Assembly: GCF_002835825.1 (NCBI RefSeq)
Contig: NZ_PIZH01000040.1
Coordinates: 1-9,468, forward strand
DNA length: 9,468 nucleotides
From: Methanoregula sp.
GTDB taxonomy: Archaea > Halobacteriota > Methanomicrobia > Methanomicrobiales > Methanospirillaceae
Direction: 5' to 3'
Made by a program: the position numbers and the translations under genes
Notes under the pieces: generated by a model
Database searches by the model: none
Told to the model about the DNA's origin: nothing
What the model saw: the letters and a program-made list of their open reading frames with translations, nothing else
Part shown: in pieces, positions 1-5,833 of the stretch
How positions within the stretch are numbered: position 1 is the stretch's first letter
Layout: each line of letters starts with the position of its first letter

Positions 1-150
1 GAGTATTTCCTTCCCACAACTCGCATGCACTCCTCCGGTGGGCAGATCTCTTAAACCTCCGCCCGAAGGGGAAATGAGGGTGTATCCTCCTCCTTCCCGC
101 AACCAATACCTTCTTTTTGTTCCAGGGTGACGATGTCGTAGGGAATACGT
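1..150. other. Upstream non-coding stretch
   Basis: No convincing gene lies in the first 150 bases. A stop codon in frame with the ATPase at 139-141 shows that the first gene does not extend further left from its ATG. I see no clear TATA box at the usual distance from that gene; only a pyrimidine-rich patch around 108-124 precedes it. A minus-strand open frame crosses this stretch but has no family resemblance and overlaps the ATPase. Confidence 0.5.
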
Positions 151-1416
151 ATGCCGATCCAGCAGATCCACGTGGAAAATTTCAAGAGTTTCTCCGAGCT
201 CGACATCGACCTTGCCCGGTTCAATGTCGTGATCGGGTCAAACGCGGCGGGGAAGTCCAACTTCATCAGCATCTTCCGGTTCCTGAGGGACATTGCCACC
301 GCGGGAGTCGTGAACGCGATTGCGATGCAGGGCGGTGCGGACTATCTCCGGAATGCAAAGATCGGCACATCACGCGACCTGGTTGTCCGCGTCCGGTACG
401 TTCCCGAGAGCACGCTTGAGTACGTGGAGAACACGGGAGAGGGCCCGGCACTGCTGGGAATGCGGGCCTGCGACTCCCAGTACGAGTTTGCGCTGCGGTT
501 CACCGGCCACCAGGACGAATTTTCCATTGTCCGGGACCGGCTCGAGATCGGGTGCGATCTCTCGGCCTGCCGGCGTAACGGGACAGCGGTTGTCGAGGAC
601 AGTCCTATCGGGCGGGGGGAGATTGTAATCGAGAGCGAGAACGGCAGGATCCGGTACTCGGTCACCATACCGCAGGGCTGTCCGCTCCGTGAGGAGGAGA
701 TCATCCCGGTCTTCTTCCGGAACAAGCAGCTGCCGGAGAAGACGCTCCTGTTAGAAACCATCTACGGCTTTCCCCTCCCCCACCTCGACAAATTCTTTGA
801 CCGGATAGCGGTATACGATATTGACCCGAAACTCCCAAAGAAAGGGGCGGTCATCACCGGGAAGCGCGAACTGGACCCGGACGGGGGAAACCTTGCCCTC
901 GTGCTGAAGCGGATCCTTGAAGATCCGGAAAAGAAACGCAAGTTCTCAAATCTCCTCCGGGACACCCTGCCCTTCGTGGAGGAGTTCTCGGTCCAGAAGT
1001 TCATGGACGTCTCCCTCATCCTCACCCTCCGGGAACGGTATGCAAAGGAACGGGACCTCCCGGCCTCCTCGCTCTCGGACGGGACGATCGTGATCTTTGC
1101 CCTCATCATCGCGCTCTATTTCGAGGAGAAGCCGTTCATCATCATCGAGGAGCCGGTCAGCCACATCCACCCGTTCCTGGTCGGGCGCCTGATCGCCATG
1201 ATGAAGGAGGCATCAGAAAAGAAGCAGATCCTCCTCACCACCCACAGTTCCGAGGTTGTCCGGCACACGGGACTTGCTGATATCCTCCTCATCTCGCGGG
1301 ACAACGAGGGCTTCTCGATTGTCTCCCGGCCGGCAGACAAGGAGGAAGTGCGGACGTTCCTCGAGAACGAGATCGGCATCGAGGAACTCTATATCCAGAA
1401 CCTGCTGGGAATCTGA
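151..1416 (+). CDS. AAA/ABC-type ATPase (RecF/AAA_21-like), probable partner of the TOPRIM-like protein
   Basis: This 421-residue cytoplasmic ATPase belongs by its motifs to the ABC/RecF/SMC-like AAA_21 or OLD ATPases. It starts with the typical 'I..ENFKSF' strand. Walker A is GSNAAGKSN at residues 29-37. A signature-like LSDGT lies near 308-312, Walker B is FIIIEEP at 329-335, then IHP, and the switch histidine sits in TTHSSE (H365). The usual 'DEPE..LHP' reads 'EEPVSHIHP' here. The ATG at 151 is the first start after an in-frame stop at 139; GGGAA lies just upstream. Its stop codon is immediately followed by the ATG of the TOPRIM-like gene, so the two are almost certainly co-expressed. Such ATPases paired with TOPRIM proteins are known from anti-phage or abortive-infection modules (AbiL, RloAB, OLD-type). 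A defence role here is inference; a DNA-repair role is also possible. Confidence 0.85.
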   Translation: MPIQQIHVENFKSFSELDIDLARFNVVIGSNAAGKSNFISIFRFLRDIATAGVVNAIAMQGGADYLRNAKIGTSRDLVVRVRYVPESTLEYVENTGEGPALLGMRACDSQYEFALRFTGHQDEFSIVRDRLEIGCDLSACRRNGTAVVEDSPIGRGEIVIESENGRIRYSVTIPQGCPLREEEIIPVFFRNKQLPEKTLLLETIYGFPLPHLDKFFDRIAVYDIDPKLPKKGAVITGKRELDPDGGNLALVLKRILEDPEKKRKFSNLLRDTLPFVEEFSVQKFMDVSLILTLRERYAKERDLPASSLSDGTIVIFALIIALYFEEKPFIIIEEPVSHIHPFLVGRLIAMMKEASEKKQILLTTHSSEVVRHTGLADILLISRDNEGFSIVSRPADKEEVRTFLENEIGIEELYIQNLLGI

Positions 1417-1953
1417 ATGAAGAAGCGCCTGTTCATCATGGTGGAGGGTGAGGACGATGTCCGGTTCTTCGGCCGGCTCATCAAACCCCTGATTGCCCCC
1501 CGGTATGATTCCGTGGAGATCATTCCCTATGCCTGCATCAAGCGCGAGAAGGTGAACCGGTTCTTAAAGAGCGTTGTCCTGATGAAGAACGACTACATCT
1601 TTGTCGCGGATATTGACAACGAACGGTCGGTGAGGGACAAGAAGCAGATCCTGTACTACCGGTTCAGCGAGATCGACGGGGGGAAAATTGTCATCGTGAT
1701 CCGCGAGATCGAGAGCTGGTACTATGCCGGGATTGCCGGATCCCTTGCACAGGAGCTGGGTATCACGGAGACCGGAAATACCGACGACCTGACCAAGGAG
1801 GACTTCAATATGCGGATGCCGAGAAAGTTCGATTCCCGGATCGATTTCATGTTCGAGATCCTCAAATCGTTCTCCCTTGAAACAGCAGTAAAGAAGAACA
1901 CCTCGTTCCGGTTTTTCACGGAGCGGTACCAGGTGTACGAGAATCCCGTCTGA
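1417..1953 (+). CDS. Small TOPRIM-like protein (DUF4276/RloB/OLD-TOPRIM type), partner of the ATPase
   Basis: This 178-residue protein begins 'RLFIMVEGEDDVRFF' (residues 4-18), the usual first strand and acidic residue (E10) of TOPRIM-like nuclease folds. It continues with an acidic DID at 65-67 (in 'FVADIDNE') and 'REIESWYYAG' at 96-105, resembling the EIEAW motif of DUF4276 and RloB proteins. These acidic residues would be the metal ligands. Its ATG directly abuts the ATPase stop with no intergenic base, so the pair is one operon. In OLD and Gabija GajA nucleases the ATPase and TOPRIM parts are fused; here they are separate, as in AbiL, RloAB and PARIS. At 178 residues it is short for those effectors, so family placement is tentative. 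The fold is probable; nuclease activity and a defence role are inference. Confidence 0.7.
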   Translation: MKKRLFIMVEGEDDVRFFGRLIKPLIAPRYDSVEIIPYACIKREKVNRFLKSVVLMKNDYIFVADIDNERSVRDKKQILYYRFSEIDGGKIVIVIREIESWYYAGIAGSLAQELGITETGNTDDLTKEDFNMRMPRKFDSRIDFMFEILKSFSLETAVKKNTSFRFFTERYQVYENPV

Positions 1954-1957
1954 TTCC

Positions 1958-1984
1958 GCCAGCCCCCTGTTTTTCCCGGCTGGC
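1958..1984 (+). terminator. Hairpin with U-rich loop after the ATPase/TOPRIM pair
   Basis: GCCAGCC (1958-1964) pairs with GGCTGGC (1978-1984) across a 13-nt loop containing five T residues. It begins 4 bases after the TOPRIM gene stop. A T-run fits archaeal termination, although here it is in the loop rather than after the stem. It probably separates the first unit from the redox operon. Confidence 0.4.
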
Positions 1985-1997
1985 ACGATGGTAATAT

Positions 1998-2013
1998 CGA
2001 AACCATTTTTTAG
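1998..2013 (+). promoter_or_regulatory. Possible BRE/TATA promoter of the redox operon
   Basis: A purine-rich CGAAACC (1998-2004) like an archaeal BRE is followed by the T/A-rich ATTTTTTAG (2005-2013). This would place a start of transcription near 2035 and a leader of about 20 nt before rubredoxin. The TATA match is poor, and GTAATATC at 1991-1998 is an alternative. Confidence 0.3.
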
Positions 2014-2031
2014 CGCATGGCGCCACTCTGT

Positions 2032-2051
2032 AATACCTGGATTGAGGTATT
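2032..2051 (+). promoter_or_regulatory. Inverted repeat overlapping the rubredoxin ribosome binding site
   Basis: AATACCT (2032-2038) and AGGTATT (2045-2051) form a perfect 7-bp inverted repeat with a 6-base spacer. The right arm contains most of the Shine-Dalgarno-like GAGGT (2044-2048), 6 bases before the ATG at 2055. It could be a DNA operator for a repressor, or an RNA hairpin that hides the ribosome binding site of the oxidative-stress operon. The sequence shows the repeat; the role is inference. Confidence 0.45.
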
Positions 2052-2054
2052 TTT

Positions 2055-2216
2055 ATGGAAAGGTTCGTTTGTACGATTTGCGGTCATGTCTATGACCCGG
2101 AGAGAGGGGATATTCTCCTGGACCTTGCCCCCGGAAAGGATTTTTCCGAGCTCCCCGGCGACTGGCAGTGTCCGGTCTGTTTTGCCGAGAAGAGCAAGTT
2201 CGTGAAGGCGGGATGA
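2055..2216 (+). CDS. Rubredoxin
   Basis: This 53-residue protein is a typical small rubredoxin, a cytoplasmic one-electron carrier with a single Fe bound by four cysteines. The ligands are visible as C6-x-x-C9 in 'CTICGHVYDPERGD' and C39-x-x-C42 in 'CPVCF'. The family's aromatic and 'PGDW' residues are present. The second knuckle reads CPVCF where CPxCG is usual, a small deviation. GAGGT at 2044-2048 supports the ATG at 2055. It sits 4 bp upstream of the flavodiiron protein gene, and in anaerobes rubredoxin commonly donates electrons to flavodiiron proteins and superoxide reductases. That is its likely job here, although methanogen FprA enzymes can also take electrons directly from F420H2. 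Confidence 0.95.
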   Translation: MERFVCTICGHVYDPERGDILLDLAPGKDFSELPGDWQCPVCFAEKSKFVKAG

Positions 2217-2220
2217 TACC

Positions 2221-3405
2221 ATGGTCTCACGAGAGATTGCAAAAGATGTTTTCTGGGTCGGGGCCCTGGACTTCGACCGGCGGCTCTTTGACGAGCTGAT
2301 TCCCCTTCCGGAGGGGACGAGCTACAACTCGTACCTTATCCGGGGGAGCGAGAAGACCGCCCTGATCGACACGGTCGACTTAAAGAAAGAGGAGGAACTC
2401 ATCGTCAACCTCATCAAGCTCGGGATCGACCAGATCGATTACATTATCATCAACCATGCCGAGCAGGACCACGCGGGCTCCCTGCCCATGGTGCTGGAAA
2501 TGTACCCAAGGGCGAAAGTCGTGACCAACGAGAAGTGCCGCGACCTTCTCGTTGCCCTCCTCCAGATCCCAAAAGAGTCCGTGATGGTGATAAAGGACGG
2601 GGAGACCCTCTCTCTCGGGAATAAGACGTTAAAATTCCTCCTCACGCCGTGGACCCACTGGCCCGAGACGCAGGTTACGTTCCTTGTTGAGGACAAGATC
2701 CTCTTCCCCTGCGATCTCTTCGGGTTCCACCAGGCAACGAGCGAATTGTACATCACCAATGAGGCAGAGGCATACCGGTCCGCAAAACGGTATTTCGCCG
2801 AGATTATGATGCCGTTCCGGAACAGCATCAAAGGGTACATTCCGAAGGTGAGGGACCTGGACCCCGTCATGATTGCGCCGAGCCACGGCCCGATCAACAA
2901 GAACCCGAAGTTCATGCTCGATGCGTACGAGGACTGGGTCTCGGACACCGTGAAGAACGTGGTCGTCCTTCCCTATGTCTCCATGCACGGGAGCACGCAG
3001 GTCCTGGTCGACCACCTGGTCGGGGCGCTCATCCAGCGGGGTGTAGAGGTCAAACCGTTCAACCTCTCGCACACGGATATCGGCGAACTGGCCTATGCCC
3101 TCGTGGACGCGGCAACGGTCGTGGTCGGGACGCCGACCGTCCTCTTCGGGCCACACCCCCAGGTGGTCTATGCCACCTACCTTGCCAATGCCCTGAAACC
3201 CAAAGTCAGGTTTGCTTCGGTGATCGGGTCCTATGGCTGGGGCGGGAAAGCGGCCGAGACCATTGTCAAGATGCTGGACCATGTCAGGGTCGAGGTGATC
3301 GAGCCGGTTGTCATCAAAGGGCTCCCGGGAGAGGCTGATATTGTCGCCATCAACCGGCTTGCCGATGATATTGCAAAGAAACATAAGGAGATCGGTATTT
3401 TATAA
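2221..3405 (+). CDS. fprA: Flavodiiron protein FprA (O2/NO reductase, F420H2 oxidase type)
   Basis: This 394-residue cytoplasmic enzyme has the two standard flavodiiron modules. Residues 1 to about 245 form a metallo-beta-lactamase domain with every diiron ligand present: H79-x-E81-x-D83 plus H84 ('NHAEQDHAG'), H146 ('TPWTHWPE'), D165 ('LFPCDLFGFH') and H222 ('APSHGP'). Residues from about 248 form a flavodoxin-like FMN domain, with the phosphate loop at 'VSMHGST' and the second flavin loop near 'GTPTVLFG'. There is no fused rubredoxin or flavin-reductase domain, and the length matches the short class of the family. In methanogens FprA reduces O2 to water with F420H2; some family members reduce NO instead, and the sequence alone does not separate the two. 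It lies 4 bp after rubredoxin and 16 bp before desulfoferrodoxin, so all three form one oxidative-stress operon. Confidence 0.95.
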   Translation: MVSREIAKDVFWVGALDFDRRLFDELIPLPEGTSYNSYLIRGSEKTALIDTVDLKKEEELIVNLIKLGIDQIDYIIINHAEQDHAGSLPMVLEMYPRAKVVTNEKCRDLLVALLQIPKESVMVIKDGETLSLGNKTLKFLLTPWTHWPETQVTFLVEDKILFPCDLFGFHQATSELYITNEAEAYRSAKRYFAEIMMPFRNSIKGYIPKVRDLDPVMIAPSHGPINKNPKFMLDAYEDWVSDTVKNVVVLPYVSMHGSTQVLVDHLVGALIQRGVEVKPFNLSHTDIGELAYALVDAATVVVGTPTVLFGPHPQVVYATYLANALKPKVRFASVIGSYGWGGKAAETIVKMLDHVRVEVIEPVVIKGLPGEADIVAINRLADDIAKKHKEIGIL

Positions 3406-3421
3406 CTGTGAGGAATCCTGT

Positions 3422-3802
3422 ATGACCAAAATCCTTGAGGTATACAAATGCGGAGTGTGCGGCAATACGACCATGGTGGTAAGCCCTTCCGGTGGTACAC
3501 TGGTCTGTTGCGGCCAGCCGATGAACCTGCAGGTGGAAAAGACTGACGATGCTGGTAAAGAGAAGCACGTACCGGTCATCGAGAGGACAGCAAACGGGAT
3601 CCGGGTGAAACTCGGCTCCGTCCCCCACCCCATGGAGGAGAAGCATTACATCCAGTGGATCGAGGTTATCTCCGGGGATAACCTGTACGTCCACGGGCTG
3701 AAGCCCGGCCAGGCGCCGGAGGCAGAGTTCCCTGTTAAGGCAGACCATGTCAAGGTCAGGGCATTCTGCAATGTCCACGGGCTCTGGACAAGCAGCCTGT
3801 AA
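3422..3802 (+). CDS. dfx: Desulfoferrodoxin (two-iron superoxide reductase)
   Basis: This 126-residue protein reduces superoxide to hydrogen peroxide without making O2. Residues 1-36 are the desulforedoxin domain with centre I ligands C10, C13, C29 and C30 ('YKCGVCGN' and 'VCCGQPM'). The C-terminal neelaredoxin domain carries the catalytic centre II: E47-K48-H49 ('EKHVPV'), H69 and H75 ('PHPMEEKH'), and C116 with H119 ('AFCNVHGLW'). This is a complete class I superoxide reductase, with numbering like the well-known bacterial enzymes. The start at 3422 is chosen because GTGAGGA (3408-3414) precedes it at good spacing and the N-terminus matches the family; a longer upstream reading frame runs back into fprA and is not needed. 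Rubredoxin at the head of the operon is a plausible electron donor. Confidence 0.96.
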   Translation: MTKILEVYKCGVCGNTTMVVSPSGGTLVCCGQPMNLQVEKTDDAGKEKHVPVIERTANGIRVKLGSVPHPMEEKHYIQWIEVISGDNLYVHGLKPGQAPEAEFPVKADHVKVRAFCNVHGLWTSSL

Positions 3803-3807
3803 CCCCC

Positions 3808-3826
3808 TTTTTCCTGCCTTCGCAGG
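3808..3826 (+). terminator. T-run and small hairpin after the redox operon
   Basis: Five T residues (3808-3812) follow the desulfoferrodoxin stop. They are followed by a short stem, CCTGC (3813-3817) with GCAGG (3822-3826), around a 4-base loop. A T-run alone can end archaeal transcripts. The hairpin follows the T-run rather than preceding it, so the stem may be incidental. Confidence 0.35.
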
Positions 3827-3827
3827 C

Positions 3828-3838
3828 AAATACTAATA
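3828..3838 (+). promoter_or_regulatory. TATA-like promoter of trkH (probably leaderless)
   Basis: AAATACTAATA at 3828-3838 is a fair archaeal TATA box. It ends 24 bases before the trkH ATG at 3863, which places the expected transcription start at or next to the start codon. No Shine-Dalgarno-like sequence sits at normal spacing, which agrees with leaderless translation. Confidence 0.5.
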
Positions 3839-3862
3839 GATTCCGGCGGTAACCCATTAGTA

Positions 3863-5320
3863 ATGCGCCGGCTTGAACATCTCTCGACAACCCTTGCCGA
3901 TCTCGGCGATATCTTCACGTTCATTGCGCCGGTGACGTGCCTCCCCCTCCTTGTCTGCATCATCTTTTCCGAGTGGGAGATGTTTTTGCCCATGGCCGCT
4001 GTCCCGGCCGTCTTCCTTGTTGCCGGTCTCTTCTTCCGGCAGCTCCCCCGGAGTTCCAAGGGGAGCCGGCTCTCGATGGCGATGTGTTCGGTCGCCCTCT
4101 TCTGGTTAGCCTGCGCCGTGGTGAGCGGGATACCGTTCATGCTGGGCCTGCACATGAGTTTCACCGACGCGGTTTTCGAGGGGATGGCCGGGTGGACGGG
4201 CACGGCCTTCTCGATGATCCGGTCCGTGGATACCGCCCCCTACACGCTCCTCTTCTGGCGGTCGTACATGCAGTGGATCGGGGGGATCGGGATCATCGCC
4301 TTTACGGTGGCGCTGGCCAGCAGCACCGGACTGTTCCGGTCACGGATCTTCCGTGACGAAAGCCGGGACGAGTCACTCATGCCAGCCGTTGCAGCAGTGG
4401 GCCGGTCCCTCTGGAAGATCTATGCCGTACTCACATTCTGTGCCATCGGCCTGATCCTTTTTACCGGTCTCTCGCTCTGGGAATCGGTGAACCTTGCCCT
4501 CTCGGCAATTTCTACCGGCGGGTTCACCCTGCATGCAGGCGGTGTCCTGCACTATGACAGCGTGGTCCTCCAGCTCCTCCTTATCCCGATCATGATCGCG
4601 GGTGCCCTGCCCTTCAAGCTCTATTTCCTGATCCTGGAAAACCGTCGCCTGAGCCTGTTTGGCGATGAGCAGGTTAAGATCTTCTTTCTCCTCCTCCTTG
4701 CCGGCACGGCGGTGCTGGTCTACGACCTCGCGCTCTTCTCCGATACTGACCTGCCTGCCGCTTTGCTCCAGGGCCTGTTCATGGCAGCCTCGGCCCTGAC
4801 GACAACCGGGTTCCAGACGGTGAATCTCCAGACCTGGGCCGGTGTCACGATCCTCTTCCTTGCCATGCTGACGTTCATCGGGGGCGCTGCCGGCAGTACA
4901 GCCGGGGGAATCAAACTGGACAGGATAGCCTTTGGTGTGCGGGCGCTGTTGTGGTGGTTCCGCCGGCTCTTTGTCAGCGGCAAGGTTCTTGTCCCGTTCC
5001 GGGTAGAGGGGCGTGTTGTCCCGCGGGACACGGCCGAGCTGGAGACCGCAAAGAACATGCTTGTCATCATCCTCTCTGTCATCATCATCTTTGTAGCATC
5101 CCTTGCCGTCCTTCAGTACCACATCACCACGTTCTCCTTAACAGAGATCGTCTTCCAGGTGGTCTCGGCCTTCTCCACCTGCGGTATCAACACCGGGTAC
5201 GTCATGCCCGATATGCCGGTCATCTCGAAATGGATCTTCATCCTCGTGATGTGGATCGGGAGACTGGAGGTCATCCCGGTTATTATCCTCTTCCTTTCGC
5301 TGATTCGGGGCCCGGAATAG
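3863..5320 (+). CDS. trkH: TrkH-type K+ transporter membrane subunit
   Basis: This 485-residue integral membrane protein is the pore subunit of a Trk/Ktr/HKT K+ uptake system. It has about ten hydrophobic segments and four membrane-pore-membrane repeats. The four filter segments are T112-G-T-A115 ('GWTGTAF'), S217-T-G-G220 ('AISTGGF'), T313-T-T-G316 ('ALTTTGF') and S438-T-C-G441 ('FSTCGINTG'). Family landmarks 'WRSYMQWIGGIGII' (132-145), 'GGAAGSTAGGIKLDR' (340-354) and 'MWIGRLE' (463-469) are present. In the first filter the usual glycine is alanine (A115), which could change K+/Na+ selectivity. No regulatory TrkA gene is beside it. The ATG at 3863 fits the TATA box and a leaderless transcript. 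Its stop is separated by one base from that of the convergent small membrane gene. K+ uptake also supports osmotic balance in methanogens. Confidence 0.93.
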   Translation: MRRLEHLSTTLADLGDIFTFIAPVTCLPLLVCIIFSEWEMFLPMAAVPAVFLVAGLFFRQLPRSSKGSRLSMAMCSVALFWLACAVVSGIPFMLGLHMSFTDAVFEGMAGWTGTAFSMIRSVDTAPYTLLFWRSYMQWIGGIGIIAFTVALASSTGLFRSRIFRDESRDESLMPAVAAVGRSLWKIYAVLTFCAIGLILFTGLSLWESVNLALSAISTGGFTLHAGGVLHYDSVVLQLLLIPIMIAGALPFKLYFLILENRRLSLFGDEQVKIFFLLLLAGTAVLVYDLALFSDTDLPAALLQGLFMAASALTTTGFQTVNLQTWAGVTILFLAMLTFIGGAAGSTAGGIKLDRIAFGVRALLWWFRRLFVSGKVLVPFRVEGRVVPRDTAELETAKNMLVIILSVIIIFVASLAVLQYHITTFSLTEIVFQVVSAFSTCGINTGYVMPDMPVISKWIFILVMWIGRLEVIPVIILFLSLIRGPE

Positions 5321-5321
5321 G

Positions 5322-5663
5322 TCAGATTCCGGGGATGAGCCGGCTGACAACGAGCACCGAGGCAAGCCAGATACCATATGCCCCGGCAAGACCCTCCAGC
5401 AGGCCCATACGGCTGGTGAAAAAGTACAGTGCGACAAGAAAAATCACTGAAGGGATGGCAAAGAAGAATGTCCCGAGAACAAGCTGGCGGGTCGTGTCGA
5501 TCCCCGCTTCGCTGTACGTGAACAGGAACGCGATGGTGGTGATGATGGGTGCGGCGGCAAGGATGCCCCCATATTTCGGGTTCACCTGCTGGGCAAGATA
5601 CGTTACCCCGACGATGATGCTCCCCCCGACAATGAATTTTACCAGGGCCTGCAGGTAATCCAT
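5322..5663 (-). CDS. Small GlpM/DUF3147-type membrane protein
   Basis: This 113-residue protein consists almost entirely of four hydrophobic segments, at about residues 8-24, 31-50, 61-82 and 89-110. The short hydrophilic loops include 'AQQVNPKYGGILAAAP' (24-39), which resembles the 'P..GG.LA..P' signature of GlpM/DUF3147 proteins. Those are small inner-membrane proteins of unknown biochemical role; a link of bacterial GlpM to alginate or glycerol metabolism does not transfer here. The ATG at 5661-5663 (minus strand) is preceded by GGTGACCC. The gene converges on trkH with one base between the stops. Upstream it faces the nitrogenase-like operon across a shared intergenic region, so the tandem palindromes there could affect both directions. 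Family assignment is fairly likely; function is unknown. Confidence 0.7.
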   Translation of the reverse strand: MDYLQALVKFIVGGSIIVGVTYLAQQVNPKYGGILAAAPIITTIAFLFTYSEAGIDTTRQLVLGTFFFAIPSVIFLVALYFFTSRMGLLEGLAGAYGIWLASVLVVSRLIPGI

Positions 5664-5690
5664 GACATCTAAGGGTCACCACTCTTTCTG

Positions 5691-5698
5691 TTTAATAC
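5691..5698 (-). promoter_or_regulatory. TATA-like promoter of the small membrane protein gene
   Basis: On the minus strand the stretch reads GGTATTAAACA, with the T/A core at 5691-5698. It ends about 28 bases before the ATG at 5663, so the transcript would have a very short leader. Confidence 0.4.
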
Positions 5699-5740
5699 CT
5701 GTGCATATCCGAGGGGTTCTCGCGGCACGATAGTATCAAA

Positions 5741-5766
5741 AACCGTTCACGGTAACCGTTCACGGT
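5741..5766. promoter_or_regulatory. Tandem palindromic operator candidate
   Basis: Two perfect, directly adjoining copies of AACCGTTCACGGT occupy 5741-5753 and 5754-5766. Each contains the palindrome ACCGT-TC-ACGGT, so a dimeric regulator could bind both, and the junction also reads ACGGT-A-ACCGT. The array ends about 45 bp before the TATA box of the nitrogenase-like operon and lies about 43 bp upstream of the divergent promoter. It does not match the GGAA-N6-TTCC site of the archaeal nitrogen regulator NrpR. The repeats are seen directly; an operator role is inference. Confidence 0.6.
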
Positions 5767-5810
5767 CACCATTCCGGCGCAACTTTACTTTTGTTAACAT
5801 CAGGAGATCT

Positions 5811-5819
5811 AATATAAAT
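5811..5819 (+). promoter_or_regulatory. TATA box of the nitrogenase-like operon
   Basis: AATATAAAT is a good archaeal TATA box, preceded by a purine-containing CAGGAGATC that could act as BRE. The expected transcription start, about 25 bases from its centre, is near 5840. This coincides with the three consecutive ATG codons at 5834-5842, so the mRNA is probably leaderless. Confidence 0.6.
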
Positions 5820-5833
5820 TGCCGCCCTATGCT

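Noticed and set aside
151..1953. PARIS (AriA/AriB) assignment of the ATPase/TOPRIM pair
   Set aside because: The second protein, at 178 residues, is shorter than I would expect for AriB, and its EIESW motif is closer to DUF4276/RloB-like proteins. I kept only the broader ATPase + TOPRIM label.
2629..3384. Minus-strand open frame opposite fprA
   Set aside because: It overlaps a gene in which every diiron ligand is conserved. The antisense product is rich in charged residues with no family resemblance.
3308..3421. Extended N-terminus for desulfoferrodoxin
   Set aside because: The open frame continues upstream into fprA, but the ATG at 3422 has a good ribosome binding site and gives ligand positions that match the family exactly.
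4373..5122. Minus-strand open frame opposite trkH
   Set aside because: It is antisense to a well-conserved membrane protein gene. Its hydrophilic, acidic composition is what the reverse of hydrophobic codons gives.
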